7,906 bases of DNA, from NCBI GenBank assembly GCA_023259875.1, contig JALRFL010000063.1:1-7906 (forward strand). Direction: 5' to 3'. The notes below the pieces were generated by a model, which was not told the DNA's origin, ran no database searches, and saw only the letters and a list, made by a program, of their open reading frames with translations. Source of the stretch: Alphaproteobacteria bacterium (GTDB lineage: Bacteria > Pseudomonadota > Alphaproteobacteria > Puniceispirillales > UBA1172). Below are positions 5,963 through 7,906 of the stretch, one piece after another; within the stretch, counting starts at the first letter, position 1, and every line of letters begins with the position of its first letter. Both the position numbers and the translations under genes were made by a program.

Positions 5963-6487
5963 TCATCTCGCCAAATCTGAGGTCACGCGGCCAGATGTGA
6001 TCAAGGTCAGTTCTTGAAAGCCGAGCCCAATAACCAAATGCGTATGCCCTGCCGATGCCCATACCCGATCAAATCGGCAGAGCGCGCTGTCAATCAGAAT
6101 TGTGATATCTTCCTTAAGGCCAATGGGGGAAACTGCCCCGATAGAATAGCCGGTGATATCCTTTACTGTTGCCGCGTCAGGGCGAGCAGGCTTACCCTTA
6201 ATCGCGGCTAGGTCTGGCAAGGCTTTCATATGGCATTGGCGATCGCCACTAACCAAGGCGGCCACGGGCCAAACCTTATCAGTTTCATGTTCGGTTATGG
6301 TGAAGATCAAAGTTTTAACAATCGCCCCGACAGGCACGCCAATTGCCGCCGCCGCCTCCTCAGCGCTGCGCGAGGTTTCCGATAAGGTCAAAACCTGCCC
6401 GTCAAGTCCAGCCGCCTCAAGGCAAGCTCGGACATGACGGGTTGCTTTGGTGTTAATATCCAAAGAAGTGGCTTCGTTTTCTGTCAT
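5963..6487 (-). CDS. YbaK/EbsC-family aminoacyl-tRNA deacylase
   Basis: A 174-residue single-domain protein of the YbaK/EbsC/ProXp superfamily, whose members hydrolyse mischarged aminoacyl-tRNAs (for example Cys- or Ala-tRNA-Pro) in the cytoplasm. The N-terminal INTKATRHVRACLEAAGL and SAEEAAAAIGV segments lead to the conserved Lys58 in GAIVKTLIF. They are followed by SGDRQ (80-84), TGYSIGAVSPIG (112-123), where family members have a Gly-rich loop, and ASAGHTHLV (144-151). All expected landmarks are present and the length is normal. The exact tRNA specificity cannot be read from the sequence, so I give no symbol. The ATG at 6487 lies 7 nt after the ureohydrolase stop with no visible Shine-Dalgarno, and an in-frame TAG blocks any useful upstream start. 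Translation probably depends on coupling. Its 3' end faces the abi gene with only 7 bp between stops, leaving no room for a separate terminator. Confidence 0.9.
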   Translation of the reverse strand: MTENEATSLDINTKATRHVRACLEAAGLDGQVLTLSETSRSAEEAAAAIGVPVGAIVKTLIFTITEHETDKVWPVAALVSGDRQCHMKALPDLAAIKGKPARPDAATVKDITGYSIGAVSPIGLKEDITILIDSALCRFDRVWASAGHTHLVIGLGFQELTLITSGRVTSDLAR

Positions 6488-6494
6488 GCCGTGA

Positions 6495-7466
6495 TCAGCC
6501 GCGTTGATCTACCGCCACCGCCAACATACACAGCAATTCAAACATCATCGAAACTCCAACCCAAGCGGTATTGCCGCTATTATCAAAAGGTGGGGACACC
6601 TCCACCATATCGGCACCAATCAGATTAAGGCCTTTTAACTGGCGCACCAAAAGCTGCGCCTCACGCGTGGTGAAGCCGCCAATTTCTGGTGTTCCTGTTC
6701 CCGGCGCAAAGGCAGGATCAATGCAATCAATATCAAAACTGATATAAGTGGATTTGTCGCCAACAATGCTGCGCGCCTCAGCCATCACATCCGCGATACT
6801 ACGGTCAGCAAACTCATCCATCGTGATGATCGTCACGCCATTAGCACGCCCCCATTCAATATCTTCCCCATCATACATGGTGCCGCGTATCCCAATCTGA
6901 ACCACACGCTTAGGATCTAACAACCCTTCTTCAATCGCTCGGCGGAAAGGGGTGCCATGGGTATAACGGAAGCCATCAAAATAAGTGTCAAACAAATCGG
7001 TATGCGCATCAAAATGAATCATCCCAACAGGCCCGTCACTTGCCAGTCCACGCAACACAGGCAATGAGACCAGATGATCCCCCCCTGCGGTCATTGGCAC
7101 AATGCCGCGTGATTTCACATCAGCATAGAAATTCGTCACTCGCACCATGGTGTCATCTAAATCCGCAGGATTTATCGGGCAATCCCCAAGATCAGCACAA
7201 TTCACCAGCTTAAAGGGTGAAATAAAAGACACCGGATGGGTGGCTCTGATCATGGTGGAAAGGTCGCGCAACTGTCGTGGGCCATGACGCGCCCCAGGGC
7301 GGTTTGTTGTCCCCCCATCCCATGGCACACCAATAATGCCAATATCAACATCATCCAAACGTTCATGCCCTGCATCCACCACAGGAAGACGCATAAAACT
7401 GGGGACGCCAGCAAAGCGAGGCAGAATAGCCCCTGACACGGGTTCAAAAAAAGGATCGTTCTTCAT
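6495..7466 (-). CDS. Agmatinase/guanidinobutyrase-family ureohydrolase
   Basis: A binuclear-metal enzyme that removes urea from a guanidino compound. The ATG at 7466 (323 residues) is preferred: TGAGGA lies about 5 nt before it, whereas the ATG at 7481, adding five residues and overlapping the upstream gene by 8 bp, has no ribosome site. In the short numbering the metal ligands are His131 in GGDH, Asp153/His155/Asp157 in FDAHTD, and Asp245/Asp247 in SFDIDCIDP. All are intact, so it should be active. The N-terminal LPRFAGVPSFMRLP, THGTPFRRA, TGTPEIGGF and VEVSPPFDNSGNTA segments look more like guanidinobutyrase/guanidinopropionase enzymes than E. coli SpeB. Upstream is an aldehyde dehydrogenase, which fits 4-guanidinobutyraldehyde to 4-guanidinobutyrate to GABA plus urea in arginine/agmatine breakdown, but agmatine or guanidine remain possible. 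Family certain, substrate not. Confidence 0.94.
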   Translation of the reverse strand: MKNDPFFEPVSGAILPRFAGVPSFMRLPVVDAGHERLDDVDIGIIGVPWDGGTTNRPGARHGPRQLRDLSTMIRATHPVSFISPFKLVNCADLGDCPINPADLDDTMVRVTNFYADVKSRGIVPMTAGGDHLVSLPVLRGLASDGPVGMIHFDAHTDLFDTYFDGFRYTHGTPFRRAIEEGLLDPKRVVQIGIRGTMYDGEDIEWGRANGVTIITMDEFADRSIADVMAEARSIVGDKSTYISFDIDCIDPAFAPGTGTPEIGGFTTREAQLLVRQLKGLNLIGADMVEVSPPFDNSGNTAWVGVSMMFELLCMLAVAVDQRG

Positions 7467-7470
7467 GTTT

Positions 7471-7475
7471 TCCTC
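7471..7475 (-). promoter_or_regulatory. Ribosome site deciding the ureohydrolase start
   Basis: GAGGA on the minus strand overlaps the aldehyde dehydrogenase stop codon (TGA, 7474-7476) and sits 4 nt before the ATG at 7466. It favours that start over the ATG at 7481. It also suggests termination-reinitiation coupling between the two genes. Confidence 0.55.
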
Positions 7476-7906
7476 ACTCATCTAAGGCGATATAAGTTGC
7501 TTTGACATCACTATATGCCTCAAAGGCAAAGAGCGATGATTCCCTTCCAAATCCGGATTGCTTAACCCCACCAAACGGCAAGTCAGGGGGGATAAGGTTA
7601 TAGGTATTGATCCAGACATTTCCTGCTTCGAGTTGATCACCCATGCGATGCGCCCGCGCCAAATCACGCGTGATCAGCCCTGCTCCAAGGCCATAATGGG
7701 TGGCATTGGCGCGGCGGATGGCTTCTTCGTCATCATCAAAGACCAGAACGCTCATCACTGGGCCAAAAATTTCATCTCTTACCACTGTCATATGATCCTG
7801 ACATGCGGTGAGGATCGTAGGTTCAATAAAATAGCCGCCTTCAAAACCTTGTGGATGGACACGATTCCCACCAACAGCAAGAGCCGCGCCTTCATCCACG
7901 CCTTGG
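7474..7906 (-). CDS. Aldehyde dehydrogenase, C-terminal part only
   Basis: NAD(P)+-dependent oxidation of an aldehyde to its acid. Only the last 143 residues are in the window; the full protein is about 490. The catalytic Cys and Glu lie outside, so activity cannot be judged. Visible: GGYFIEPTIL, the RDEIFGPVMSVLVFDDDEEA segment around the conserved EIFGP, NATHYGLGAGLITRD, GNVWINTYNL, and the C-terminal PFGGVKQSGFGRE oligomerisation strand. The WINTYN and FGGVKQSGFGRE pattern is like betaine-aldehyde/aminoaldehyde dehydrogenases (ALDH9-like). The directly following ureohydrolase suggests a guanidino- or amino-aldehyde substrate, while betaine aldehyde is an alternative. The stop (TGA at 7474-7476) is 7 nt before the preferred ureohydrolase start. 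Subfamily is tentative. Confidence 0.93.
   Translation of the reverse strand, partial: QGVDEGAALAVGGNRVHPQGFEGGYFIEPTILTACQDHMTVVRDEIFGPVMSVLVFDDDEEAIRRANATHYGLGAGLITRDLARAHRMGDQLEAGNVWINTYNLIPPDLPFGGVKQSGFGRESSLFAFEAYSDVKATYIALDE

Noticed and set aside
6153..6437. 94-codon plus-strand frame opposite the deacylase
   Set aside because: Antisense shadow of the YbaK-family gene with biased composition.
7236..7447. Overlapping 65-66-codon frames on both strands in the ureohydrolase
   Set aside because: Both overlap conserved ureohydrolase sequence in other frames. The minus-strand one looks hydrophobic only because of the frame.
1..7906. CRISPR array, tRNA/rRNA genes, insertion sequences
   Set aside because: No regularly spaced repeats, cloverleaf-like or rRNA sequence, transposase or terminal inverted repeats were seen on either strand by eye; short or diverged elements could be missed.

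Overview
The window is 7.9 kb of gene-dense bacterial chromosome of moderate GC, with one clearly AT-rich patch at about 5.1-5.95 kb. Protein features (transketolase with an REHG motif, ATP-type PEP carboxykinase, class I fructose-bisphosphatase, a PhnZ-like HD protein, a guanidino-acid ureohydrolase beside an aldehyde dehydrogenase) suggest a proteobacterium, most likely a marine alphaproteobacterium. A SAR116-like source is only a guess from the overall look of the proteins; no marker gene is present.

Left part (1-3261, all minus strand): read in transcription order, a PhnZ-like HD-domain protein, class I fructose-1,6-bisphosphatase (fbp) and transketolase (tkt, cut by the window's left edge). 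Centre (3262-5023): a divergent intergenic region with two short palindromes and two candidate promoters, then pckA on the plus strand. PckA, Fbp and Tkt together form a gluconeogenesis/pentose-phosphate neighbourhood: oxaloacetate to PEP, fructose bisphosphate to fructose-6-phosphate, then sugar-phosphate interconversion. No phosphoribulokinase or RuBisCO gene is visible, so a Calvin-cycle role is not supported.

Centre-right (5024-5955, plus strand): about 250 bp without a recognisable gene but with three short stem-loops, then an AT-rich Abi-family (HEPN-like) gene. Its frame is broken once, at a run of eight A. The RNRIAHH motif expected to be the RNase active site lies entirely after the break. 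It looks like an acquired phage-defence or toxin gene dropped into the gap between pckA and the next gene. It is a recent pseudogene, a sequencing homopolymer error, or a gene rescued by slippage.

Right part (5963-7906, all minus strand): a compact operon of aldehyde dehydrogenase (only the C-terminal end is in the window), an agmatinase/guanidinobutyrase-family ureohydrolase and a YbaK/EbsC-type aminoacyl-tRNA deacylase. Stop-to-start gaps are 7 nt at both junctions if the better-supported ureohydrolase start is used.

The points most worth a second look are the frameshifted HEPN/Abi gene with its hairpin-rich leader, the divergent HD oxygenase-like protein, and three gene starts (fbp, pckA, ureohydrolase) where the longest reading frame is probably not the true one.
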